Assembly: GCA_018003015.1 (NCBI GenBank)
Contig: JAGNEZ010000058.1
Location: forward strand, 1-37,644
DNA length: 37,644 nucleotides
Direction: 5' to 3'
Origin: Phycisphaerae bacterium
GTDB lineage: Bacteria > Planctomycetota > Phycisphaerae > UBA1845 > PWPN01
Position 1 is the first letter of the stretch. Each line of letters begins with the position of its first letter. Below are positions 1 to 7,028 of the stretch, piece after piece. The notes beneath the pieces were generated by a model. It searched no databases, was not told where the DNA came from, and saw nothing but the letters and a program-made list of their open reading frames with translations. The translations under genes and the position numbers were made by a program.

Positions 1-1
1 C

Positions 2-802
2 ACGGTTCGCAGGCTCCGGCGCGGCCTGACCAACGCCCTCCGCTCGGCCGAGAAACGGTGCTGGAGAGATGAGCAGCTCCGGGGCGAGCTCTCGCAGCGC
101 ACGCTGTACAGGCTGTGCATGGACCGGCCGCGGCTGGACATTTTCCGCATCCGCTCGACGGTCCAGGGCAAGTCCACGGCCGTCTCCATTGTGCTGGACG
201 CCTCGGGCAGCATGCACAACCGCAAGATGGATGTGGCCAGGAAGGCTGTGCGGGTCTTGCTGGAAGCCTTGGCCGATCTGCGGATCGCCACCGAGGCCTT
301 CACGTTCACCACCGGCGACCGGGTAGATGTGCAGCGAATCCTGCAGGAGACCGGGCTTGAGGCCAGCAAGCTGCGGGAACGCTACGGCCGACTCTCCAAC
401 CTAGAGATCGGCCTGATCAAGCGTTTCGAGGATCCGGTCAACCTGGCCCTCGAACGCCTGCCCGCCATTCACGGCACCGGCCTGACGCCTCTGGGCGAGG
501 CCATGCAAATCGGCGCTGCCCGGCTCATGCCCCGGCCCGAGACCCGCAAGATCCTGCTGGTGCTCACCGACGGTAAGGCCGGCTGCGATGGTGGTGGTGA
601 AGCGGCCAGCGCTCACGCCGAGCACATCGCCGGGCTTATCAACAAGGCCGGCATCGAGCTCGTGGGCGTGGGCATCCAGGATGACAGCGTGCGTGCAATC
701 GTGAAGGACGCAATCGTTCTTCAGGAACTCGAGGACCTACCGGCTCAGCTCTGCAAGCTGCTGGGCCGCACATTAACGAAGGGAGTTCAACGTGTTGGAT
801 AA
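2..802 (+). CDS. CobT-like VWA domain protein, 5' end outside the window
   Basis: The frame is open from the first bases of the window, so this is the C-terminal part of a longer protein. It holds a von Willebrand factor A domain with a metal-ion-dependent adhesion site: DASGSM near base 195 gives the DxSxS triad, a TGLTPLGEA segment supplies the threonine and LTDGKAG the downstream aspartate. The arginine-rich lead-in before the domain (RRLRRGLTNALRS) resembles CobT, the VWA partner of the AAA+ protein CobS in cobalt chelatase and in CobS/CobT-like pairs on plasmids and phages. By analogy it would work with a MoxR/CobS-type ATPase encoded to the left, which cannot be seen here. A true cobalamin role is not supported by the visible context. 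The next gene starts inside its last codons, which indicates an operon. Confidence 0.8.
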   Translation, partial: TVRRLRRGLTNALRSAEKRCWRDEQLRGELSQRTLYRLCMDRPRLDIFRIRSTVQGKSTAVSIVLDASGSMHNRKMDVARKAVRVLLEALADLRIATEAFTFTTGDRVDVQRILQETGLEASKLRERYGRLSNLEIGLIKRFEDPVNLALERLPAIHGTGLTPLGEAMQIGAARLMPRPETRKILLVLTDGKAGCDGGGEAASAHAEHIAGLINKAGIELVGVGIQDDSVRAIVKDAIVLQELEDLPAQLCKLLGRTLTKGVQRVG

Positions 803-1397
803 GAAAACAGAAGCGATGTTGGCAGTGGCCAACACCCTGACGGCAGACGATCTCGACTGTCTTCGGGGCGTCGCGTCGGTCGCGACAGTCGATCCGCCTG
901 ACGAGGAGACCGAGACAACAACACCCGCTGTCCCGGACGACGTCGATCCGACAGGTTCGGACGACGAGACTGAGGTTGACGAGGGTTCGTCTCTCGCACC
1001 GGAGCAGCCGCGCGCTAGGCGCAAGGGCCCTCGGCACGCGGTTCCGACTCCGGCAAGCCTGTCGGCAGGCGAGTACGAACGCCAGCGCACCCGGGAATCC
1101 AAAGTCTCCACCGGCTGCCTGGGCAAGCAGCGAGAGGGGCACGACTGGTGGCCACTGGGCACGGAACTGGTCGGGCGGATCGGCTCCGAACAGTTCACGG
1201 CCGTGGTCATCGAGAACCCGCAGGTCAAGAGTGGCCGCAGCCTCCGGATCGCGTCGGGCGCCGCCGCCGGCAGAGTGTGCATCACACCCACGCGTGCGGC
1301 CATCGAAGCCACAGAAGACTATCGCCAAGCCCTCAAGCTGGGCCGAGGCGGCGGAATCACGAATGGGTGGGAATTCTGGAGACCGGCCAAGCACTGA
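792..1397 (+). CDS. Acidic-linker protein with a C-terminal RAMA/DUF2924-like domain
   Basis: The GTG start overlaps the VWA gene by 11 bases and has GGGAG about 6 bases upstream, so the two are probably translationally coupled. Residues 1-30 look helical. About residues 35-75 form a disordered Asp/Glu/Thr/Pro-rich linker, followed by a short basic stretch. The C-terminal 85 residues (GTELVGRI, then FTAVVIENPQ, LRIASGAAAG, a TRAAIEAT helix and a final NGWEFW) have the layout of the RAMA/DUF4357/DUF2924 type of small domain. That domain type ends in NGWxFW and is found beside DNA methylases and in mobile elements. A nucleic-acid-binding or adaptor role next to the VWA protein is inference; no catalytic residues are seen. 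Confidence 0.7.
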   Translation: MLDKKTEAMLAVANTLTADDLDCLRGVASVATVDPPDEETETTTPAVPDDVDPTGSDDETEVDEGSSLAPEQPRARRKGPRHAVPTPASLSAGEYERQRTRESKVSTGCLGKQREGHDWWPLGTELVGRIGSEQFTAVVIENPQVKSGRSLRIASGAAAGRVCITPTRAAIEATEDYRQALKLGRGGGITNGWEFWRPAKH

Positions 1398-1745
1398 GCG
1401 CGACTCATCTCTCTGGCGTGCGTCCCGTCCCAGGCTCCCCCGGGGGGCGGGTCGCACAGGCCCGCCCCCACCCCTTCGTGCTCGTTTCTCATTCTTCTTC
1501 CTGCGAGCGGACCGATTCCCTCGGTGCGGCTGCATGATCGCTCACCCGACCACCCTCTTTCTACTTGGCCTCCGATGCCGAAAGCTGCGCGAGCTCTTTC
1601 GACGGTGCTGAAGCCGGCATGACCTTCGGCGCGGCTGCAATCACCAGTTTTCCCGCCGTCACCGGCGTGATCTACGGCCTGATGCTTCATGCCTGCAACA
1701 CGCTTCACGGCCTCGGGCATATCCTTGGCCCGAATTGGCTGAGTA
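1398..1745. other. Gene-free spacer with a GC hairpin after the VWA operon
   Basis: No credible gene is seen. Bases 1443-1451 (GGGGGCGGG) pair perfectly with 1461-1469 across a 9-nt loop. The hairpin is about 45 bases after the preceding stop codon and is followed by a pyrimidine-rich stretch (about 1470-1500), so it could act as a transcription terminator, although a clean T-run is lacking. The next gene converges from the right on the minus strand. Confidence 0.45.
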
Positions 1746-2651
1746 CTATATGGACGGCGCTGAGCTACCAAGAATTGCAGACGCAAACTCTTCGGCGGAC
1801 AGGCCCACTTCCTCAACCGTGTACCCCCGTCCGCACTCCGGGCAGCGGTTTTCGGTCAGGCCATAGAGGAGATAGCCACAGCGCGGACATTGCCCCTGAC
1901 CCAACGGTGGAGGCAGCCGGCCGATGAGGAGTTGGCCGCCGGTCCGCAACCAGGACTGGCCGGTCAGGGCGCGGGCCTCACCGACAGCGCCCAGCAGAAG
2001 GACGCCGCCTGCGACCATTGACAGAATCACGCCGTACCGAGCGGAAGACCAGTCAACGACCCAGTAGCCAAACCACAGCAGCATCCAAAATGCGATCACG
2101 AACCCGTGGCAAAGCCAGGTGTGCCCGCGTGCCTTGCGGGCCAGCGGCAGGTATACCAGCGTCAACAGCGGGGCGATGAAGCACACCCAAACCTGAATCG
2201 AGTAGCCAGGGCTGAACAGACTTCTAAGGTAGCCCTCGCGCACGGCATCCAAGAGAGCTCCTGCCGGCAGTGTCACCGCCATCAGCCAGACAATGGTTGC
2301 GGCCGCGCGCTGGCAACCGCGCGCAAACCGCGCCCACTCGGCCAAGCGGGCGACTGCGGCCTAGGCCAGGGCGAAGCCCAGTAAGTAGGCCGACACAAAT
2401 AGATAGACGGCGCCTGGCACGACCAGTAAGTGGTGAACCAGATCCGAGCCAAACGGCGAGGTGAGAATGTTGCACGCCCCGCAGGCAGGCACGACGTCCC
2501 CAAAGATGTCGACCGCCGGCAGGAAGAACGTGAGGGCCATCAAGGCTCCGCCCGTGGCCGTCAACCAGCGCCAGGGACGTGCGCGGCGGCGGGTTTCGAC
2601 GTGTTTATCAGATTCGCGAACCGTACCGGGTGACACTGGTCGTCCCCGCAT
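1746..2651 (-). pseudogene. Zinc-ribbon membrane protein interrupted by an in-frame TAG
   Basis: Two pieces lie in the same reading frame, separated only by an amber codon at 2361-2363 (minus strand). The upstream piece has a basic start (TRRRARPWRW) and two membrane segments (ATGGALMALTFFLPAV; LLVVPGAVYLFVSAYLLGF). The downstream piece adds about four more segments and a C-terminal zinc ribbon, CPRCGYLLYGLTENRCPECG, a form common in planctomycete membrane proteins. Read through the TAG, the protein is smooth across the join (LLGFALA, stop, AAVARLAEW) with no frameshift. This suggests a recent nonsense change from a CAG, TGG or similar codon, a sequencing error, or readthrough. The start is uncertain: ATG at 2651 is used, but the frame stays open to 2783. 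Function unknown; probably an integral membrane protein of about 300 residues. Confidence 0.6.
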
Positions 2652-2960
2652 CTTCGCGTTCCCCACGAGCACGTCCGGCACCGAGGCCGGACGCCACGAG
2701 GTGGACCACCCGGCCACCCGCTTCCGGCTGGGCATCGTTCCCAAACCGCGCACACGCGGACAGGTTGGTCTCAAAGACCGCACTCAACACGATGAAGCTT
2801 GGCTACATGGTTGTACAACACGCCGAGCCGAGCGGATGCATGCAGATCCGCTTCAACATTCCCCTCGATAATGGTATTGGCTACCCCGCACTTGGTGCGG
2901 ACTCGTTCGGACACCTTGGTGTAACACGACCGGCTTCGGCATTGCTGCCGATGGGTTCGG
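2652..2960. other. Spacer between two minus-strand genes
   Basis: No gene, RNA or clear repeat is recognised. The minus-strand frame of the preceding gene stays open to 2783, so up to about 130 bases could belong to its N-terminus; the predicted residues there are Arg/Pro-rich and look non-coding. Confidence 0.3.
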
Positions 2961-3623
2961 CTACCATCTTGGCCGCCACGGGTCCCCGTAGTAGTCGGCC
3001 CGTCTTTGGTACTCCCTGACCTTCACTCCCACCAGCTTTGCCTGGTTCTGCGGTTTCCCCAGCGCCGTCCGGGATTGCGCCGACTTCCGATCCGGATTGT
3101 ACCTTCTGGCCGCCCTAAGCCGTGGGCACCGGGCCTGCTTTCGGTCGCGTTCCGCCTGCATGGCCCGCTTGATACGTCCTCGCAAGCCCAACCACTCCAC
3201 GCGAAAAGCGGTCACTGCTTCCTGGGCAACCTGGTTACAGCGGAACTCCATCGCCGCTCGCTCGATTCGCCCGCCATGACTGAAATGATCAGGGTGCCCG
3301 TCGGTCGCATGATGAGCTTCGTGGGCCATCAGCCCGACGAGCACGTCCAGCCGAGATCGGTATATCTCCTCCATCGCCCCTTTGAATCGGTGGTCTTTCG
3401 TGAGCAAAGGCCAGCCCTCATGAGGTTGATAGCGGCGGCTCAGAGAGACTTCCTGCCCGTTTCGACCACCAGTCCCCCTGAAAGACCTTCTCCGGCAGGT
3501 TGACTTGAATACGAATTCATACTCCCAGTTCTTCCCAAGGCCCTCACGGCCGGCTACCCATCGGGCCAGCACTCTCAGGGCCGGCGTTGGCCACTGGCTG
3601 CGATTGACGATGCGAATAGACAT
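2961..3623 (-). CDS. Hypothetical protein with an HEAHH zinc-peptidase-like motif
   Basis: Start ATG at 3623 is preceded by a strong AGGAGGT Shine-Dalgarno sequence 4 bases away. The 220-residue protein carries LVGLMAHEAHHATDG, in which HEAHH (residues 101-105) fits the HExxH zinc-binding motif of gluzincin or SprT-like metallopeptidases. Glutamates 121 and 126 in the following helix (RIERAAMEFRCNQ) could give a third ligand. The C-terminal 70 residues are very basic (many Arg/Lys) and may bind nucleic acid. There is no signal peptide or membrane segment, so it is probably cytoplasmic. The exact family is not recognised; a degenerate peptidase or a purely structural metal site is possible. 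Confidence 0.65.
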   Translation of the reverse strand: MSIRIVNRSQWPTPALRVLARWVAGREGLGKNWEYEFVFKSTCRRRSFRGTGGRNGQEVSLSRRYQPHEGWPLLTKDHRFKGAMEEIYRSRLDVLVGLMAHEAHHATDGHPDHFSHGGRIERAAMEFRCNQVAQEAVTAFRVEWLGLRGRIKRAMQAERDRKQARCPRLRAARRYNPDRKSAQSRTALGKPQNQAKLVGVKVREYQRRADYYGDPWRPRW

Positions 3624-3730
3624 CCTGACCTCCTACCAGATCCGGTGGTGAGGCTGCACACAAGACTCAGGTGCAGAAACTTTCTGTGGAAACACCAAGG
3701 GGGGTCAGGAGCGGGCCCGGGGGACAAGGC

Positions 3731-3737
3731 TTAAATA
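3731..3737 (+). promoter_or_regulatory. Possible promoter box (TTAAATA) before the nuclease-like gene
   Basis: TTAAATA is the only AT-rich heptamer in a GC-rich leader and is centred about 26 bases before the ATG at 3760. There is no Shine-Dalgarno sequence between box and start. It could be a -10 element with a short leader. The position also fits leaderless transcription, as with an archaeal TATA box. This is inferred from composition and position only. Confidence 0.3.
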
Positions 3738-3759
3738 CAGGGGCCCACTCTGTTGCGCC

Positions 3760-4227
3760 ATGACATCATCAGGAACCGAACCAGCGGGAGAAAGGCGCTT
3801 TCGTAGCTGGGGCGAGGCACAGATCGCACGCTGCCTCGACCGCTACCGGATCCCCTACCTCTACGAGCACCCGCTGGCCGTCGTTGATCGAGGCAAGACC
3901 AGAGTCTGGTACCCTGATTTTCAGCTTTGCCGCTACGGCATGCTCATCGAGTACTGCGGGCGTGTCGGCGATCCGGATTACGCGGCAGGGATGGCCAGGA
4001 AGCAGACCGTCTACGACGAGAACGGCCTGACCGCCCTGATGCTGACTCAGGAGGACCTTCGGGGCAACTGGCCGGGGAGGATTCTCGGGCGGATCGACGA
4101 GGTGCTAGAGGACCGCCTGACCGCGTTCCGGGCCGCGGCGTCCGACCTCTGGCCCAGTGAGGACGTTCACAGTGCGTCCCGTTTGGCCCCCAGTGGGCCG
4201 AGTAGGTCGCTACATTACCCGCGGTAA
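3760..4227 (+). CDS. Putative PD-(D/E)xK-fold endonuclease-like protein
   Basis: The 155-residue protein has the layout of small restriction-endonuclease-fold nucleases: a helix with a glutamate (SWGEAQIARCLDRY, E19), a beta strand with YPDF (D53) and a second strand ending in MLIEYCG (E64). A helix with a basic R-K (residues 80-81) and a strand-like ALMLT follow. In canonical enzymes the second strand reads ExK; here Lys is replaced by Cys66, so the lysine may have moved to the helix (K81, as in Vsr/DUF559-like proteins) or activity may be lost. The last 25 residues look unconserved. No Shine-Dalgarno sequence precedes the ATG. A DNA repair or defence nuclease is plausible, but there is no supporting partner gene. 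Confidence 0.6.
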   Translation: MTSSGTEPAGERRFRSWGEAQIARCLDRYRIPYLYEHPLAVVDRGKTRVWYPDFQLCRYGMLIEYCGRVGDPDYAAGMARKQTVYDENGLTALMLTQEDLRGNWPGRILGRIDEVLEDRLTAFRAAASDLWPSEDVHSASRLAPSGPSRSLHYPR

Positions 4228-4725
4228 CTGTGAATTCTCCCCCGCAATTTCTTCCCCGTTGCACACGGCAAGGGCTGCCACCACGCCGCTAATCCTGATA
4301 CCCGGTGCGGAGCAGACCGTGCCGGCCGATAATCCGGTGAGCAACCGGGCACATATGGTCATGCGTGCGTCGTCCCCAGTGCCACTGGACTTGCGCTTTC
4401 CGGGGAGCGCCGTGGTCACGACCCATCGTTACCGGACGTTGCCGTCCCCACGGATTCCGTTCGGTGATTGTACCGCCCCCACGGCTTGTTAGAATGGACT
4501 CTGTGCGGTGCATTTCTGAGGCCCGAAGGAAGGCCGTGACGGGAGCCCATGTGTCTTAGCCGGCTAGTCGGCCCTCCCCGTCCCGCCCTTCTCGCTCGTC
4601 CAGGACTCGAGGCGCCGCACTCGTCGCGGCCGTTATGCCGCCGGCACGAGTCTGCTCGTCTGCGGGCCGGCTGGTCGCACCGGTCGTGGCCCAGAATCGA
4701 TCCCCTCAGTCTGGAGGATGAACAG
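4228..4725. other. Gene-free spacer before the dockerin gene
   Basis: GC-rich DNA without a recognisable gene. An open frame runs from 4549 in phase with the next gene, but its translation is Arg/Pro/Ser-rich and lacks a signal sequence, so it is taken as an untranslated leader. GGAGG at 4713-4717 is the ribosome-binding site of the next gene. Confidence 0.4.
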
Positions 4726-6033
4726 ATGGCCCAATGTACTGATTCTCCGAAGACCAAAGACGGTCGCAAACGCGCAATTATGTGCGCTGCAGGGCTTGCA
4801 TTTGCCGCAGCTAGTTTTCTAGGAAATCCAGGATATTCGAAGACGATTGAAGTTACGCCTGAGTGGAGTTATGAGCAGGTTAATGCATTATTCGACGGAG
4901 ATCCAAAGACAACTGGGATGAACGGAGAGGAAGATGCTGTGGCAGGAGATACTGTTCATTTTAAGGCAGGAGAATATATTTTGCCGCAAGAAGGGCCAGG
5001 GACAAAAAGATACTTTTTAGTCAGTTCTGGCGGGGAAGATAAAAATCCCATAACAATCGAAGGAGAAGGAAATGATACAACCATTTTTAGAGGTTTTGAT
5101 GTTGAACATGTCAGAGTATGGCAGGTTAATGCAAAACATGTAGAATTTAGAGATATTGGAACTGAAAGTGCTCAAGCAGGGTTTCAAATCAGTGATATTG
5201 TAACGCGTCCAGAATATGATGGTCTGGTTTTCACTAGGGTGAAAACAAAGGGGCATCCTTATCATCTTGTATACAATCAACAGCAAACTGATTCAGAGAC
5301 AAAAACACCAAGCATAACTCTTAATAGCCCTGTTATGGAGGGGGGAATAGAAGGAATTAGTTTTTCTAAAGATCGCGGAGCACCTGCAAGTGCAAAGACA
5401 AAATATCTTGGAGCAAATAATGGGACATTTAAGGGATTAAGCGGGACCTGTGTTAACGGGCCTACATACAGAGATTCAGAGACAGGCGAATTTGTTACTA
5501 AGGGAAATAATGATCTTAATTTTAATGTTATGACTGGTTGTGGGGGCAATTTTACTGTACCCATGAGACAAGGATTTCAGACACCCGCAGGTTTGGTGGA
5601 GGTAAATATTGGATCAGGAAGTTTAGCGTCGCTTGGTATACAACCACATGAGGGAATATTGAATAGGGAATTTCCGACGCTGGATGAGCTGATGCTTGAC
5701 GATGATGGAAGACCAATGAGAGGAAGTCCTCTAATTGATTCAAGATATCCATTGGGATATGCGGGGTCAATGGCGCCTCGACAGAGATTTGATTTCAATG
5801 AAGATGATGCTGTTAATGGAAGTGATTTTTCAAAGTTTGTCGCATGCGTGACAGGACCTTCAATTCCATATACTGGCGGATTGCCAGCAGGATGCGATTT
5901 AATTCCAGATGGTGAAGGATTTATCAAGGCAGATAGTGATAGGGATGGAGATGTTGATCAGAGCGATGTTGGGATGATGCAGAGATGTTTCTCGACGCGT
6001 GGCGGAAGAATTGAGCCTGATTGTGTTAATTGA
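4726..6033 (+). CDS. Secreted AT-rich protein with a C-terminal dockerin
   Basis: ATG 4726 follows GGAGG with 8 bases of spacing. The first 38 residues form a signal peptide: basic KDGRKR, hydrophobic AIMCAAGLAFAAASFLG, probable cut near YSK. The middle (about residues 45-340) has short strand-rich segments typical of a parallel beta-helix (ITIEGEGNDTTIFRG, VEFRDIGTES, FTRVKTKG), similar to pectate-lyase-like or polymorphic-outer-membrane-like planctomycete exoproteins; no catalytic set is recognised. The C-terminus has two dockerin-type repeats, a degenerate DFNEDDAVNGSDFSKF and a canonical DSDRDGDVDQSDVGMM, which would bind calcium and probably anchor the protein outside the cell. Base composition differs sharply from its neighbours: two sampled 60-base lines are about 32% and 38% G+C against about 67% for a neighbouring gene. 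Recent transfer from an AT-rich relative is likely. Confidence 0.8.
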   Translation: MAQCTDSPKTKDGRKRAIMCAAGLAFAAASFLGNPGYSKTIEVTPEWSYEQVNALFDGDPKTTGMNGEEDAVAGDTVHFKAGEYILPQEGPGTKRYFLVSSGGEDKNPITIEGEGNDTTIFRGFDVEHVRVWQVNAKHVEFRDIGTESAQAGFQISDIVTRPEYDGLVFTRVKTKGHPYHLVYNQQQTDSETKTPSITLNSPVMEGGIEGISFSKDRGAPASAKTKYLGANNGTFKGLSGTCVNGPTYRDSETGEFVTKGNNDLNFNVMTGCGGNFTVPMRQGFQTPAGLVEVNIGSGSLASLGIQPHEGILNREFPTLDELMLDDDGRPMRGSPLIDSRYPLGYAGSMAPRQRFDFNEDDAVNGSDFSKFVACVTGPSIPYTGGLPAGCDLIPDGEGFIKADSDRDGDVDQSDVGMMQRCFSTRGGRIEPDCVN

Positions 6034-6488
6034 TTCGGGGAAGCGTGTAGTTGAGGTGTTGCGGTAGGTTTGAAGAAGTGCGCCTTGTCGGCTGCGCCGA
6101 CTTCGGCGCGGCCCCTTCGGGGCTCGGCCCTGCGGGCCGGTTCGCGTTCCGAGGGCGCTGCCCTCGGGCTCCCGAAAACATCTGAGCAATGGCGGGCCGG
6201 CGGATTGACGTTTGACCATGCGGAACCGGGCGCCGCCGTCTCGTTTACGGTCAAGCGGTCGCCGGCCGAGGGTAAAGCCAGGGCCGCCCAGAACGTCCGA
6301 GCACTCGCCCCCAACCAGACATGATGCCCGTCCAGGACCTGGAATGACGTAGCCGGCCATTTCTCGCCGACGGCTGGCTGCCGCCCCTGCCCAGGCAGTC
6401 AAAAAAGCCCGGCTTTGCCGCGCGGCCCTGAGTACCCGCAACATTTTTAAACCCCACGCTCGTCACTTCGTCACTGGAGAGTTACACC
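6034..6488. other. Spacer between the dockerin gene and the coiled-coil/ATPase operon
   Basis: Holds the four-hairpin cluster at 6090-6167. Otherwise no gene is supported: the frames that stay open are Arg/Ala/Pro-rich and lack start signals. A TTTTTAAA stretch at 6444-6451 is the only AT-rich block before the next gene and may be part of its promoter; GGAGAG at 6476-6481 is the ribosome-binding site for the ATG at 6489. Confidence 0.4.
6090..6167. repeat. Cluster of four adjacent GC-rich hairpins
   Basis: Four separate perfect or near-perfect stems follow one another: 6090-6100 with 6103-6113 (11 pairs including one G-T), 6111-6115 with 6119-6123 (GCCCC/GGGGC, which shares three bases with the first stem), 6125-6130 with 6134-6139 (CGGCCC/GGGCCG) and 6149-6156 with 6160-6167 (CCGAGGGC/GCCCTCGG). 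They lie about 55 bases after the dockerin stop codon. They could protect or terminate the transcript, or be the remains of a palindromic repeat element. No T-run follows. Confidence 0.55.
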
Positions 6489-7028
6489 ATGACATCACGA
6501 TTCCACTACCAGACCATCAGCAGCTACCGGATCCTCCCGCCAAAGGTCAGGATCATCGAGGACGAGGATAGCCGCCGGACTCCGGTGGAGCGATATCTCG
6601 ACCACGTCGATCAATTCCTCGCGCGATCACGGCCGCACACGATGTATGGCGGACCCGGTGACCCGGTTTCGTGGGTGTTTGGCAACCAGATGGCCAGCCA
6701 CGAGGTGAGTGCCCGCCACTTCGCTGAACTGGTTGAAGAACGGCGGGCCCTGACGCAGCGCCATCTTCGCGATATCCAGTGGCGATTGGATGAGCTCTGG
6801 GAACGCAGGCCGCTCCGCCGACGAGGCCCATTCATGTACGACGACGGTGAACTGAACGATGTCGAACGCGAAATCCTCGAGCTGGAGAAAGAGAAGCGGG
6901 CTCTGCAGATCAACCTCTGGCGCGACACGCAGGAACTGCGGAGCACCCTGGTCACCGAACGCCGCGAGGCGGATAACACGCGCCGCCGCATCGACTACCT
7001 GGCGGGAGGTAGCAGTGCGGGAGCATAG
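6489..7028 (+). CDS. Coiled-coil partner of the HerA-like ATPase
   Basis: ATG 6489 has GGAGAG 8 bases upstream. The 179-residue protein starts with an unstructured or beta segment (FHYQTISSYRILPPKVRII). From about residue 70 it becomes almost entirely helical and charged (SARHFAELVEERRALTQRH, DVEREILELEKEKRALQIN, ELRSTLVTERREAD), predicting a two-part coiled coil. No enzyme motif is present. Its stop codon lies 14 bases inside the next gene, so the two are translationally coupled and probably act together. A role as structural adaptor or oligomerisation partner of the ATPase is inference. Confidence 0.7.
   Translation: MTSRFHYQTISSYRILPPKVRIIEDEDSRRTPVERYLDHVDQFLARSRPHTMYGGPGDPVSWVFGNQMASHEVSARHFAELVEERRALTQRHLRDIQWRLDELWERRPLRRRGPFMYDDGELNDVEREILELEKEKRALQINLWRDTQELRSTLVTERREADNTRRRIDYLAGGSSAGA

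Noticed and set aside
639-1535. 298-codon minus-strand frame opposite the VWA and RAMA-like genes
   Set aside because: Arg/Pro-rich shadow of two convincing overlapping plus-strand genes.
4549-4725. N-terminal extension of the dockerin gene
   Set aside because: The extension is GC-rich, Arg/Pro-rich, unlike the rest of the gene, and would bury the signal peptide; ATG 4726 has a proper Shine-Dalgarno.
6859-7014. Earlier start for the HerA-like ATPase
   Set aside because: The extra codons are the coiled-coil gene read in another phase; GTG 7015 has GGGAGGT 4 bases upstream.
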